DNA of 64,000 nucleotides from Pseudomonadota bacterium (GTDB lineage Bacteria; Pseudomonadota; Alphaproteobacteria; Rhizobiales; Rhizobiaceae). The stretch spans positions 15,080 through 79,079 of the forward strand of contig JAEWDP010000070.1 in NCBI GenBank assembly GCA_023390055.1, read 5' to 3'. The notes below the pieces were generated by a model that ran no database searches, had not been told where the DNA came from, and saw nothing but the letters and a program-made list of their open reading frames with translations. Made by a program: the position numbers and the translations under genes. Below are positions 36,651 to 45,353 of this stretch, piece by piece; the stretch's first letter is position 1, and every line of letters begins with the position of its first letter.

Positions 36651-37564
36651 GGATCTGCGTTACTGGAGCTGCCGGATTATTGGGTCGCGCAACGGTAAAA
36701 GAAGCTCGCCGGCAAGGCCATTCTGTAGTTGCGATGTTGCGCCATGGAGCACAAGCGCCCGCGGAATGGGCAGGTGACACGTCCATCACAATAGTAGAGA
36801 CCAGCCTTTCAGTACGATCGCCAGAATTGCAGTCTTGTATTTGTGAGGCCGACGCACTGATACATCTTGCTGCCCGCATGACCGGTAATGATGCACAAAT
36901 GCAGGCAGCGACGATCGATCCGACGCGCTTCATTCTGAATTTCGAACCTGTAAACCTGTTACTTGCAAGTTCGCTCTGTGTCTATGACGCAGGAACGCTT
37001 CCTGCCTACAGCACACTCGACGAGAGCTGTACAACGGAACGGCAACCTGCACGTCGTGACGCCTATTGCCGTGCTAAGCTTGACCAGGAAACATTGATCC
37101 GGATGAACCGAAACAACGCATGGATTTTACGCGTTGGTGCCCTCTACGACGACAAATCCTTCTGGAATGCTCATCTCGGTCAACGGATTGGCCATCTTTT
37201 GGTAGGCCCATTGGCCGGCGATGTACCACTATGCCATCTGACAACAGCTGCAGGCGCACTAGTTCAAGCAGCGACACGCTGCCCAAAAGGTATTGAGGTC
37301 ATCAATGTTGTCGACAGTACCCTACCCAGTCGCGCAACACTTGTCATGGCTCTCAAATCGCGCGGCGATATCCACTATCATGTCCCAATCAGTTGGCGCT
37401 TGCCTCACACTCTTGCAGGTCTGATCGGTGATCGAGGTCCCGGATTATTGCGACGGCCAGTGATAGCATCTCGATTGAAGCCACTCAAATATTCAAACAA
37501 AGCGATGCTGTCGCGTCTTGGTCCACTTCCTGAATTTGGTTGGCAGCCCGGGAGATCAAAATGA
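36638..37564 (+). CDS. NAD-dependent epimerase/dehydratase (extended SDR)
   Basis: The start at 36638 (MGTLRICVTG) gives a 308-residue protein that overlaps the upstream gene by 13 bases. The Rossmann loop is VTGAAGLLGRATV (TGxxGxxG), and DAYCRAKLDQE supplies the YxxxK catalytic pair. The first conserved acidic position, ALIHLAARM, is also present. It probably acts on a nucleotide sugar with the preceding Gfo/Idh enzyme, because the same two activities are fused in the protein at 39796. The C-terminal part is less conserved. Its stop overlaps the GT4 start (ATGA). Confidence 0.82.
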   Translation: MGTLRICVTGAAGLLGRATVKEARRQGHSVVAMLRHGAQAPAEWAGDTSITIVETSLSVRSPELQSCICEADALIHLAARMTGNDAQMQAATIDPTRFILNFEPVNLLLASSLCVYDAGTLPAYSTLDESCTTERQPARRDAYCRAKLDQETLIRMNRNNAWILRVGALYDDKSFWNAHLGQRIGHLLVGPLAGDVPLCHLTTAAGALVQAATRCPKGIEVINVVDSTLPSRATLVMALKSRGDIHYHVPISWRLPHTLAGLIGDRGPGLLRRPVIASRLKPLKYSNKAMLSRLGPLPEFGWQPGRSK

Positions 37565-38826
37565 AGGCATTCTCCAGCGGGACAATTGCCTATCTCACCG
37601 GCGAATATCCTCGTGCCACAGATACCTTTATTCAGCGCGAAGTTGCCGCATTGCGTCAACACGGGCTGGACATTCGAACCTGTTCAATTCGTCGTACCGG
37701 ACCTGAACATCTGATAGGCCCCGAACAGCAGGCCGAAGCAAAGAGGACGTATTATGTATTGGAGGAAGCCGCCAAACCATTGATGGTACTGAAGGCGCAT
37801 CGCACGGCTCTGCTACACCCACGTCGCTATTTTTGTGGCCTGAAGCTCGCGTGGAGGACAGCGCCGAAAGGGCTGCGAGGACGCGTTTTCAATCTCATCT
37901 ACTTCATGGAAGCTGTCGTTCTCGCCAACTGGATGCTGCGATGCGGAATTACACATCTGCATAATCATATCGCCAAGGCCAGTTGCACAGTTGCCATGCT
38001 GGCTAGCACCATTTCGGGTCGACCATACTCTTTCACACTGCACGGGCCGGACATTTTCTTCGAACCCTATCACTGGCGTCTGGATGAGAAAATTGCTCGC
38101 GCCAGCTTTGTCGCATGCATTTCAGACTTTTGTCGCTCGCAGGCGATGCTGTTTTCTGCGCCCGAGAACTGGAGCAAACTGCATGTCATCCATTGTGGAG
38201 TTGATCCTGCCCGCTACGGGGATCCTATCCCGCATACCGGACAAATCCTCCTTTTTGTTGGTCGACTGGCAGCAGTAAAAGGAATCTTCGTCCTGTTCGA
38301 AGCGCTGAAAAAGCTGGACGATCTCCACAATATTCAATTACGCGTCGTCGGTGACGGACCCGAACGGGGGGCTCTGGAAGCAGTCGCTCAGCGTGACCGC
38401 CTACCTGTCGTGTTTACGGGGTATCGTTCGCAAGCCGAAGTAGCCGGCGAGCTTGAAAGGGCTGATGCATTTGTGCTGCCTTCATTTGCAGAAGGTCTTC
38501 CCGTCGTATTGATGGAGGCTTTGGCAGCCGGGTTACCGGCCATCGCGTCACAAATTGCCGGCATTCCCGAATTGATCCAACCAGGCCTGACAGGCGTCCT
38601 CGTGCCGCCAGGTAATGCTAACGAACTGGCTCTGGCCATTCGCCACGTCTTGTCTTGCACTGACACTGCCCGGAGCCTTGGAGAACGAGGAAGGCAAGTC
38701 GTCGCAGAGCATTTCGACAGCTCCATTGAAGCAGCGCGATTAGCCTCCCTCCTGGCTCCATCTGTTGGCATAGGATGTCCGGGCAAGAATCCAATAGCGG
38801 CTGGTATACCATTATGGACAACTTGA
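37561..38826 (+). CDS. GT4-family glycosyltransferase
   Basis: A 421-residue retaining GT-B transferase, starting at the ATG that overlaps the SDR stop. The N-terminal domain has the YLTGEYPRATDTFIQREV opening typical of exopolysaccharide GT4 proteins (colanic-acid WcaL-like). The C-terminal donor domain shows VGRLAAVKGIFVLFEAL, LRVVGDGPERGAL, and SFAEGLPVVLMEALAAGLP, the EX7E-type nucleotide-sugar site. It uses a cytosolic NDP-sugar to extend the lipid-linked repeat unit. It is the third gene of the operon, and the following GT2 overlaps its last codons. Confidence 0.9.
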   Translation: MKAFSSGTIAYLTGEYPRATDTFIQREVAALRQHGLDIRTCSIRRTGPEHLIGPEQQAEAKRTYYVLEEAAKPLMVLKAHRTALLHPRRYFCGLKLAWRTAPKGLRGRVFNLIYFMEAVVLANWMLRCGITHLHNHIAKASCTVAMLASTISGRPYSFTLHGPDIFFEPYHWRLDEKIARASFVACISDFCRSQAMLFSAPENWSKLHVIHCGVDPARYGDPIPHTGQILLFVGRLAAVKGIFVLFEALKKLDDLHNIQLRVVGDGPERGALEAVAQRDRLPVVFTGYRSQAEVAGELERADAFVLPSFAEGLPVVLMEALAAGLPAIASQIAGIPELIQPGLTGVLVPPGNANELALAIRHVLSCTDTARSLGERGRQVVAEHFDSSIEAARLASLLAPSVGIGCPGKNPIAAGIPLWTT

Positions 38827-39788
38827 AACTTGCCGCGGTCGTGATTGGCCGCAACGAAGGAGAACGGTTGAAGGCATGTCTCAACTCCCTGAAGGCATAT
38901 TGCGATTCAATCGTCTATGTGGACAGTGGTTCCAGTGATGATAGCATTGCATTCGCCAAGGCTCTTGGTGTCACAACCGTAGAGCTGGATTCAAATCAAT
39001 TTTTTTCAGCTGCTCGAGCGCGCAATGCAGGTTTCAACGCGCTTATGTCAAGCGGGTCACCTGATATTGTGCAGTTCGTAGACGGTGATTGCCTGGTCAC
39101 TGCTAATTGGCTGAAGGCAGGCCATGCGGCGCTTGCAACCAACCCTGCACTTGGTCTTGTGACGGGTTGGCGCTCAGAGCTTCATCCAGACATGAGTATA
39201 TACAATGCAATGTGCGATGTGGAATGGCATCGTCCAGCCGGTAAGATAACAACTTGCGGTGGGGACATGATGGTCCGCACTCATGCATTCCAGCAGGTGG
39301 GAGGTTTCAACCCTGCCGTAATCGCCGCCGAAGATGACGAATTCTGTCTACGGTTAGGTAAAGCGGGTTGGGAACTGCAACGACTTCCGATGCTTATGAC
39401 GCGCCACGACGCCAACATGACAAGCTTTCGTCAATGGTGGAAGCGATCTATCCGCAATGGCCACGGTTTCGCACAAGTCGGAACAATGCATCCACCTCAT
39501 CTACGTATCGAGCAATTCCGCGTTTGGTTCTATGGACTGGTGTTGCCGGTGCTGTCCGCACTTGGCTTGGCGACAGTCGGCTTGCCAGCACTTATGCTGC
39601 TGCTGCTCTACCCGATTTCATTTCTCCGCACGGCGGCAAAATTGATTGGTTCGGGCCTCATCAGAAGTCAGGCTCTGGGGCATGCTGCACTTTTGACCAT
39701 ATCAAAATTCCCTAATCTCATTGGTATGCTGACCTATCATTATCGTCGATGGGCAGGGCGTAATATACAGATCATTGAATACAAGTAG
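38814..39788 (+). CDS. GT2-family glycosyltransferase
   Basis: Protein of 324 residues from the ATG at 38814; an earlier in-frame ATG at 38775 would overlap the GT4 gene by 52 bases and is less likely. The GT-A motifs are AAVVIGRNEGERL, VYVDSGSSDDSIAFA, QFVDGDCLV (DxD) and FNPAVIAAEDDEFCLRL, where the Glu-Asp pair precedes a catalytic acidic residue. A hydrophobic C-terminal segment (LVLPVLSALGLATVGLPALM) suggests membrane anchoring. It sits between the GT4 and the Gfo/Idh-SDR fusion gene. Confidence 0.87.
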   Translation: MDNLKLAAVVIGRNEGERLKACLNSLKAYCDSIVYVDSGSSDDSIAFAKALGVTTVELDSNQFFSAARARNAGFNALMSSGSPDIVQFVDGDCLVTANWLKAGHAALATNPALGLVTGWRSELHPDMSIYNAMCDVEWHRPAGKITTCGGDMMVRTHAFQQVGGFNPAVIAAEDDEFCLRLGKAGWELQRLPMLMTRHDANMTSFRQWWKRSIRNGHGFAQVGTMHPPHLRIEQFRVWFYGLVLPVLSALGLATVGLPALMLLLLYPISFLRTAAKLIGSGLIRSQALGHAALLTISKFPNLIGMLTYHYRRWAGRNIQIIEYK

Positions 39789-39795
39789 GTATCGC

Positions 39796-41889
39796 ATGCA
39801 CGATTCAGCAGAACTTCGAATTGGCGTTATTGGCGCCGGCTACATCGCAGCTTGGCATGCAGATGCCATCAAGGCCACACGCGGTGTGCAACTCGCTGCA
39901 GTCTGCGATGCTTCCAGCCATGCTCGCGACAATTTTGCCCGAACTCACAATGTGAGATCCTTTTCTCATCTCGACGAATTGCTCGAGTCCGGCTTTTGCC
40001 ATGCGGTTCACATCCTGACTCCACCGCATGTACATTGCGATCTGGCTGTCAAATGCCTTCAAGCTGGGCTTCATGTATTCGTTGAAAAACCGGTTGCTTT
40101 GTCATCAATGGAGCTGGAAACAGTTTTTGACATTGCCGCAGCGAGAAGCAGGCATGTTGGAGTCGGGCATAATTTCCTATTTCTTCCATCCTATAGCAGA
40201 TTGAAGAGGATGAAGGAGCAAGGTGAACTCGGTCTTGTGTCAAGCGCGCAGATAAACTGGTCGCTTCCATTGGCTCCTCTACGCTGCGGACCCTATAACA
40301 CTTGGTTCTTGCGCGAGACCAGGAACCTTCTACTGGAGCTGGGTCCTCACCCATTCTCTTTTGCTGCTGACCTCATTGGCCCTTTGGAAATCGAGCATGT
40401 CAGCCTTGGACAATGGATTACTTTGCCGGGTGGTGAACAACGACCTCAAAGCTGGCGTATTGTCGCCAGATCGGGAAATGTTGACGTTTCAATCAACATC
40501 GCGATGGTTGAAACGATTGACGATCGGTCTGTTACGCTGCGGGGTTCTTCTGCAATCGCCACACTTGACTACGCCGCCGATACGCTCGTCGTCTCAGGTG
40601 ACAATACCGCAGATCTTGTCGCAAATGCATTCCTGAAAGGAATATCGAAGGCGGCATCCCATGCAAGAGAATCTGGCAGGAACGCTTTTCGTCAAGCAAG
40701 TTCACTCAATCAGCTCAATCCGTATGGATTGAGTTTTCGCTCCGCCATAAGCACATTCTATTCAGGTATTCGTAATGGCGTTATCGACAGACGATTGAGC
40801 TTGGAGCTTTCGCGTCATGTGATGGGGTCAATGGAAGCGAGCATTGCGAAGATTCCAACGATATCCTCTGCATATCCCATCCCAAATGGAAAGTCACACC
40901 CTAACGTCTTGGTGATTGGTGGGACAGGTTTTATCGGTCGTCACCTGACGCGGCGGCTAGTTGAAATCGGCTTCGACGTAAGGGTCTTATCACGCAGCAC
41001 AGTCGGCCCTTTCTCGGACTTAGGCAATCATGTCGAGATGATGGGAGCTTCCCTTCGCGATGAAGCGCAGCTTGGACGCGCAATGAACGGGATAGATTTT
41101 GTATTCAATCTGGCGAAATCGACAGACAGAACTTGGGATTCCGCTTTGGAGAATGATATTTCCACAGCAACGGCAATCGCGCACACTGCCTTAAAGGCTA
41201 AGGTTCAACGGCTGATCTATACCGGTACTATTGCATCATATGACATGTCAAAATCTGACAAGCAGATTACCGAGGCCCTGCCTTTCGGAGAAATGTCCTC
41301 GCGAAATCTTTATGCGCGGTCAAAAGCGGAGTGTGAGCGACAATTAATGGAGATGCATCACAGGAGCGATCTCCCGCTTGTGATCGCGCGGCCTGGTATC
41401 GTAGTTGGCGCCGGCGGTCCTTTGCAACATTGGGGCCTTGGACGGTGGCATGGTCCGGGCGCCGTGCGACTTTGGGGGAACGGACACAACATTCTTCCCT
41501 TCGTTCTGGTTGATGACGTTTGCAATGCGCTGATTGCAATGATGCACTGCTCGGAAGCCGTGGGAGAGGCCTTCAATTTGATTGGAGAACCCATGTTGAC
41601 AGGCCGCGATTACTTTGATGAAATCCACAAACGGACGGGTGCCAAGTTAAAAATCAGCAGCTCGAATTTTGTGGCACTGTGGCTGGCTGACCGCGCCAAA
41701 TTTCTTCTTAAGCATTATGGATTACGCCAAAGGGAAGCCCTGTGCTTTTCTCTTGCCGATTGGAAATCTCGGGGGCATTTATCAACGTTTGACAATAACA
41801 AAGCAAAACGTCTATTGGGTTGGCAACCCGAAGATTGTCGTGAAACGTTTCTTCGACGCGCAATAGATGATGTCCACCTGTTCTGGTAG
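39796..41889 (+). CDS. Fusion protein: Gfo/Idh/MocA oxidoreductase + NAD-dependent epimerase (SDR)
   Basis: A 697-residue protein with two complete enzyme halves. Residues 1 to about 345 are a Gfo/Idh/MocA dehydrogenase (RIGVIGAGYIAAWHADAI, VEKPVALSSMELE). From about 370, VLVIGGTGFIGRHLTRRLVE opens an extended SDR with YTGTIASYD, NLYARSKAECERQ (YxxxK) and RPGIVVGAG. It starts eight bases after the GT2 stop. The operon thus carries the same pair of activities twice: separate at 35514 and 36638, and fused here. A shared multistep sugar transformation with channelling is a fair inference. Whether both halves are active cannot be seen, although their key motifs are intact. Confidence 0.85.
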   Translation: MHDSAELRIGVIGAGYIAAWHADAIKATRGVQLAAVCDASSHARDNFARTHNVRSFSHLDELLESGFCHAVHILTPPHVHCDLAVKCLQAGLHVFVEKPVALSSMELETVFDIAAARSRHVGVGHNFLFLPSYSRLKRMKEQGELGLVSSAQINWSLPLAPLRCGPYNTWFLRETRNLLLELGPHPFSFAADLIGPLEIEHVSLGQWITLPGGEQRPQSWRIVARSGNVDVSINIAMVETIDDRSVTLRGSSAIATLDYAADTLVVSGDNTADLVANAFLKGISKAASHARESGRNAFRQASSLNQLNPYGLSFRSAISTFYSGIRNGVIDRRLSLELSRHVMGSMEASIAKIPTISSAYPIPNGKSHPNVLVIGGTGFIGRHLTRRLVEIGFDVRVLSRSTVGPFSDLGNHVEMMGASLRDEAQLGRAMNGIDFVFNLAKSTDRTWDSALENDISTATAIAHTALKAKVQRLIYTGTIASYDMSKSDKQITEALPFGEMSSRNLYARSKAECERQLMEMHHRSDLPLVIARPGIVVGAGGPLQHWGLGRWHGPGAVRLWGNGHNILPFVLVDDVCNALIAMMHCSEAVGEAFNLIGEPMLTGRDYFDEIHKRTGAKLKISSSNFVALWLADRAKFLLKHYGLRQREALCFSLADWKSRGHLSTFDNNKAKRLLGWQPEDCRETFLRRAIDDVHLFW

Positions 41890-43042
41890 GAGCTTTGTCG
41901 CAAGCCCGCTATATGCGTCAAGCTCCCCACATATGTCCAATGACAGACAGTCTGTGCAGGCCGATCATCTTCTCGACCAACGTACCGTCATCTGACAGCC
42001 AGTCCTCTGCCTTGTCGCCAAAATTGATGCAATATGCATGTCCGGCATCATGCGCTCGGACGGTCGCAACAGGCGTCGCAAACGCAATTACCACTGACGT
42101 CACTCGTCAATAAGGAGTAGAAATCTTACCCCATTTGGCGTCTTGTATTCCGTTGCTTGAAGGCGCAGTGTTGGGATGCGCTTAGACGCTGGGGGGGAGA
42201 GATCCCGGGAGACGCCGTAGATGAGACGTCCCCGGGCTCTTACCATGGCGCAACGTAGTGCTGCCGGAATTTCTATGTCTATGATCGGCGATTTGAAAGT
42301 CAGCGCTTCCGGCTTCGTGCCAATTTGGTAATTATCCATAACAGATCGGGAGCCCAACACAGGGCACCATCCTTTTCACCCAAGGAAAAGGTCCTTGTCT
42401 TTGCGAGACAAAAGCACCGCCGTAGACTCCGCTGTGATCTCGACCCATTGGGGTTCGTTAGAATTGCAACTTTTTGCAAGCATTCAGGATCATCGAATTT
42501 CTAAATGCCATATTTGATATCACGGCGCATAGCTTCAGCCGTAGTATTGGCAAATTGGTCCATATCCTCATACCTACCGCGATTACTCAGTAACTTGTCT
42601 CTTCATATTTGTTCCGAGTACTCGAAGGCACCATCAACAATCACCCTGACCTCGCCCTGTAGAGATGAATAGTGCCGTTGTCTGCGTTAGCGGCATCCAA
42701 CAATCTTGTCTCCTGTTCAGCGAGAACTCGTGCGGAAACTGACTGATCTGATCAATCTTCAGTCAATTAAGCCCAATCCAGAGTAGAAATAACTGGCTTA
42801 CCCTACCCTTGCAGCAAATCTGGAGTGTCAGGGTGGAAGATGTTTCTACAATAAATTCCATAAGTTGGGGCCGGATAAGCATTGAAGATAAGTCAAAGAC
42901 GTGCATCAGTTGGATTCGGATGAATCAGAGGGCGAATGCAATGAACATGACGGGTATGAGAAGCCCGGTGACCAGCAGCGATGCAGTGCACTGTGGCATT
43001 GCATTATCTTCAAACAATCTTTCTAGGAGCCCGAAACAGACA
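41890..43042. other. Long intergenic region, possibly decayed sequence
   Basis: About 1.15 kb without a convincing intact gene. On the minus strand two short frames (42100-42360 and 41918-42103) abut through a GTGA junction, and further minus-strand fragments end in stops near 42501 (coding-like tail MDQFANTTAEAM) and near 42600, as if small genes had been broken. Two small hairpins lie at 42371-42391 (CCTTTTC/GAAAAGG) and 42395-42411 (TTGTCT/AGACAA). The last few hundred bases must contain the nirK promoter. I looked for a perfect FNR/NnrR box (TTGAT-N4-ATCAA) and found only the imperfect CTGATctgATCAA near 42743-42755, with a spacer of three. Confidence 0.4.
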
Positions 43043-44500
43043 ATGGTTTCGAAATTTCTGGCAGTCGTCGTAACGTTGATTGCGGCACTCCTTATTACTC
43101 CCGCTGTCGGCCAGGAGCACAATCACGGTCAGGCAGCACAATCGACTGAGGCTTCATCACCAGCCTCCACCACCGGAGAAGCCAGTGGAAATGCTGCCAC
43201 GCCCGCTGTCAGTTCTCATAATGCCACGATTTTCACGCTGAAGACCGGCATCGCGACCGGCCGCATGGTTTATATTGGCGTTGGCGGCGATATTGATGGC
43301 CAAGTCAATCCAACATTGATGGTGCATGAAGGCGAACTTGTACAGATAAACCTGATAAACGGCGAAGGCGCGGAGCATGACATTGTCATCGACCAGTATG
43401 CAGCACGGTCTTCGATCATCATAGGCAAGAACGCGTCATCAACCATCTCCTTTACTGCAACCAAGGTGGGAGAATTCACTTATTTTTGCTCGATTGCAGG
43501 CCATCGGGCAGCCGGGATGGAAGGGCTTATTCACGTAATGCCTGGACCGCGCAGTTCGATGGATACGGATGCAGCCGACATCGTGCATGACCCAGCCGAC
43601 TTGCCCGGCCCCATTGGCCAACGCCAGCCACAAGTCGTGCGCGTTGACCTGGAAACCGTCGAGTTGACAGGCCGGCTCGATGACGGAACAACCTACGTGT
43701 ACTGGACGTTCAACCGCAAGGTGCCTGGTCCGTTCATTCGCGTACGCGTTGGCGACACCGTTGAGGTGCACCTCAAGAATGCTGCCGACAGCATTATGAT
43801 GCACTCCGTGGATTTTCATGCGGCAACCGGACCTGGAGGAGGTGCAGACTTTACCCAGATAGCGCCGGGTGAGGAAGCGGTGGTAACGTTCAAGGCTCTG
43901 AAGCCGGGCATCTTCGTCTATCATTGCGCAACTCCAAGTGTTGCACACCACATCACCAGTGGAATGTACGGCATGATTCTTGTCGAACCGGAGGGCGGCC
44001 TGCCGCAAGTCGACCGTGAATTCTATGTCATGCAAGGCGAACTTTATACCGTGGAACCCTTTGGCACGAAGGGAGAAATGGAAATGGACTACGACAAGTT
44101 GCTCAATGAACGGCCGGAGTATTTTCTCTTCAACGGCTCCGTAGATGCGCTTACCCGCTCGCATCCTCTCTATGCCAATGCCGGTGAGACGGTCCGGATC
44201 TTCTTTGGTGTCGGTGGCCCGAACTTTACCTCGTCCTTCCATGTCATCGGGGAGATCTTCGATCACGCCTATTCAATGGGTTCGGTCACATCACCGCCGG
44301 TGTCAAACGTCCAGACTGTTTCGGTCCCACCAGGAGCTGCTACAATCGTAGACTTCAAGATTGATCGAGGCGGACACTATGTGTTGGTCGACCATGCACT
44401 CTCGCGTGCTGAACGTGGGCTGGTCGGGCTTTTGATTGTTGATGGACCTGAGAATGATGAGATCATGCACTCAGGACCTGCGTCTGAAGCAGCAGAATAG
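43043..44500 (+). CDS. nirK: Copper-containing nitrite reductase with extra N-terminal cupredoxin domain
   Basis: Reduces nitrite to nitric oxide in the periplasm. The start at 43043 (AGGAG about 13 bases upstream) puts a signal peptide at the N-terminus (FLAVVVTLIAALLITPAVGQ); the frame is open further upstream, but that part has no signal. An extra cupredoxin domain follows (about residues 45-165) with a full type 1 copper set: a His in AEHDIVID and the Cys, His and Met of CSIAGHRAAGM. The NirK core begins near 190. MHSVDFHA gives type 1 and type 2 His ligands plus the catalytic Asp, YHCATPSVAHHI gives His, Cys and His, and FHVIGEIFDH gives the third type 2 His. At 485 residues it is longer than two-domain NirK. 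No other denitrification gene is in the window. Confidence 0.93.
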   Translation: MVSKFLAVVVTLIAALLITPAVGQEHNHGQAAQSTEASSPASTTGEASGNAATPAVSSHNATIFTLKTGIATGRMVYIGVGGDIDGQVNPTLMVHEGELVQINLINGEGAEHDIVIDQYAARSSIIIGKNASSTISFTATKVGEFTYFCSIAGHRAAGMEGLIHVMPGPRSSMDTDAADIVHDPADLPGPIGQRQPQVVRVDLETVELTGRLDDGTTYVYWTFNRKVPGPFIRVRVGDTVEVHLKNAADSIMMHSVDFHAATGPGGGADFTQIAPGEEAVVTFKALKPGIFVYHCATPSVAHHITSGMYGMILVEPEGGLPQVDREFYVMQGELYTVEPFGTKGEMEMDYDKLLNERPEYFLFNGSVDALTRSHPLYANAGETVRIFFGVGGPNFTSSFHVIGEIFDHAYSMGSVTSPPVSNVQTVSVPPGAATIVDFKIDRGGHYVLVDHALSRAERGLVGLLIVDGPENDEIMHSGPASEAAE

Positions 44501-44518
44501 GCATCCTGCTTTGCCATT

Positions 44519-44542
44519 ACGGGCGCGCAGTAGCGCGCCCGT
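44519..44542 (+). terminator. Hairpin after nirK (ACGGGCGCGC-AGTA-GCGCGCCCGT)
   Basis: A perfect 10-bp, very GC-rich stem with a 4-base loop lies 18 bases after the nirK stop. No strong T-run follows on the plus strand, but the position and stem strength make it the probable nirK terminator. Confidence 0.75.
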
Positions 44543-44617
44543 ATTCACAAAAAAAGAAGGCGATTTTCAATTGGATGCCCACATATGCGGCGCGTCTCCA
44601 GTCGATCAGCTTTTGAA

Positions 44618-44905
44618 CTAGGCCTTTTTGAGGAACTTGTTCACAATTAAACCGACGACAACTTGCACGACTGCACCTGCCACACCGCCGCCGACCAGCT
44701 GGCCGACCATTGCACCGATATCCAGACCGCCCGCAGCTGCTCCACCCATCCCGAGAACGGAATTCAAGAGAGCTCCACCACCGACACCCCCAACAGCGCC
44801 CGCGATCAGGTTGCCGATATTGCCAAGGTCACTATCTTTGACGACCTTCCCACCAGCTGCGCCGCCAGCAAGGCCACCAATCAATTGTGCAAGAAGTGCT
44901 TCCAT
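44618..44905 (-). CDS. Small glycine-rich, hydrophobic protein
   Basis: A 95-residue protein from the ATG at 44905, which has GGAG eight bases upstream. It is dominated by Gly, Ala, Leu and Val in repeating GG-containing segments (LIGGLAGGAAGG, IAGAVGGVGGGALL, VGQLVGGGVAGAVV), with a short Lys-rich end (NKFLKKA). This is a glycine-zipper-like composition suited to membrane insertion or oligomerisation. No enzymatic motif is visible. It is transcribed alone, convergent with nirK. Similar short glycine-rich proteins exist in rhizobial genomes without a known function. Confidence 0.7.
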   Translation of the reverse strand: MEALLAQLIGGLAGGAAGGKVVKDSDLGNIGNLIAGAVGGVGGGALLNSVLGMGGAAAGGLDIGAMVGQLVGGGVAGAVVQVVVGLIVNKFLKKA

Positions 44906-45353
44906 GTCACATGCTCCACCCGTACAATCGAAAAACACAATGTTCTTCGTAATGGATTTTGTATCACCTTTTGTTCAATCGGCAACGGTATTCTTCAATA
45001 GAGTCACAAGCAACCGTCCCTAACAAGCGAATGGTTACTTGTTGTCGTAGTCTTGAGACTTGACTTGTATTGGGTCTTGCAACCTGCTGCATCAGCAACT
45101 CGGTACATAAGAGCTGCAGCCATGTCATTCATCATGAAGGCCGATGACAGAAGGCAAGCGTGTTTATGCGGGTTTTCAACCTCTGTCCGAGCTGCTAAGT
45201 TCTTTTTTTGTTCACGCTTGGCCTTGCCCATCTCTTAGATTGATTTTCCGAATGGTGTACCCAGCAGAGGCTATTTTACATGGGAGATAGGACGTGATTG
45301 ACCAGTCGAGCCAGACAGGTTCGTGGACTATTTTCTGATTGCCCTGAGGACCA
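44906..45353. other. Intergenic region upstream of the helicase
   Basis: About 450 bases between the divergent glycine-rich protein and helicase genes. A 75-codon minus-strand frame (45004-45231, opening MGKAKREQKKN) exists but has only a weak ribosome site and no recognised family. Nothing else stands out. Confidence 0.4.

Noticed and set aside
42743..42755. FNR/NnrR-like box upstream of nirK
   Set aside because: The half-sites CTGAT and ATCAA are separated by three bases, not four, and the first differs from TTGAT; not a convincing site.
42809..43042. N-terminal extension of NirK
   Set aside because: The added residues lack a signal peptide, while the ATG at 43043 gives a classical one with AGGAG upstream.
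43439..44266. Long minus-strand open frame opposite nirK (275 codons)
   Set aside because: A shadow of the nirK coding strand; the plus-strand frame has complete copper-ligand motifs.
45004..45231. 75-codon minus-strand frame upstream of the helicase
   Set aside because: Weak ribosome site, no recognised family and an unusual composition; kept only as a note.
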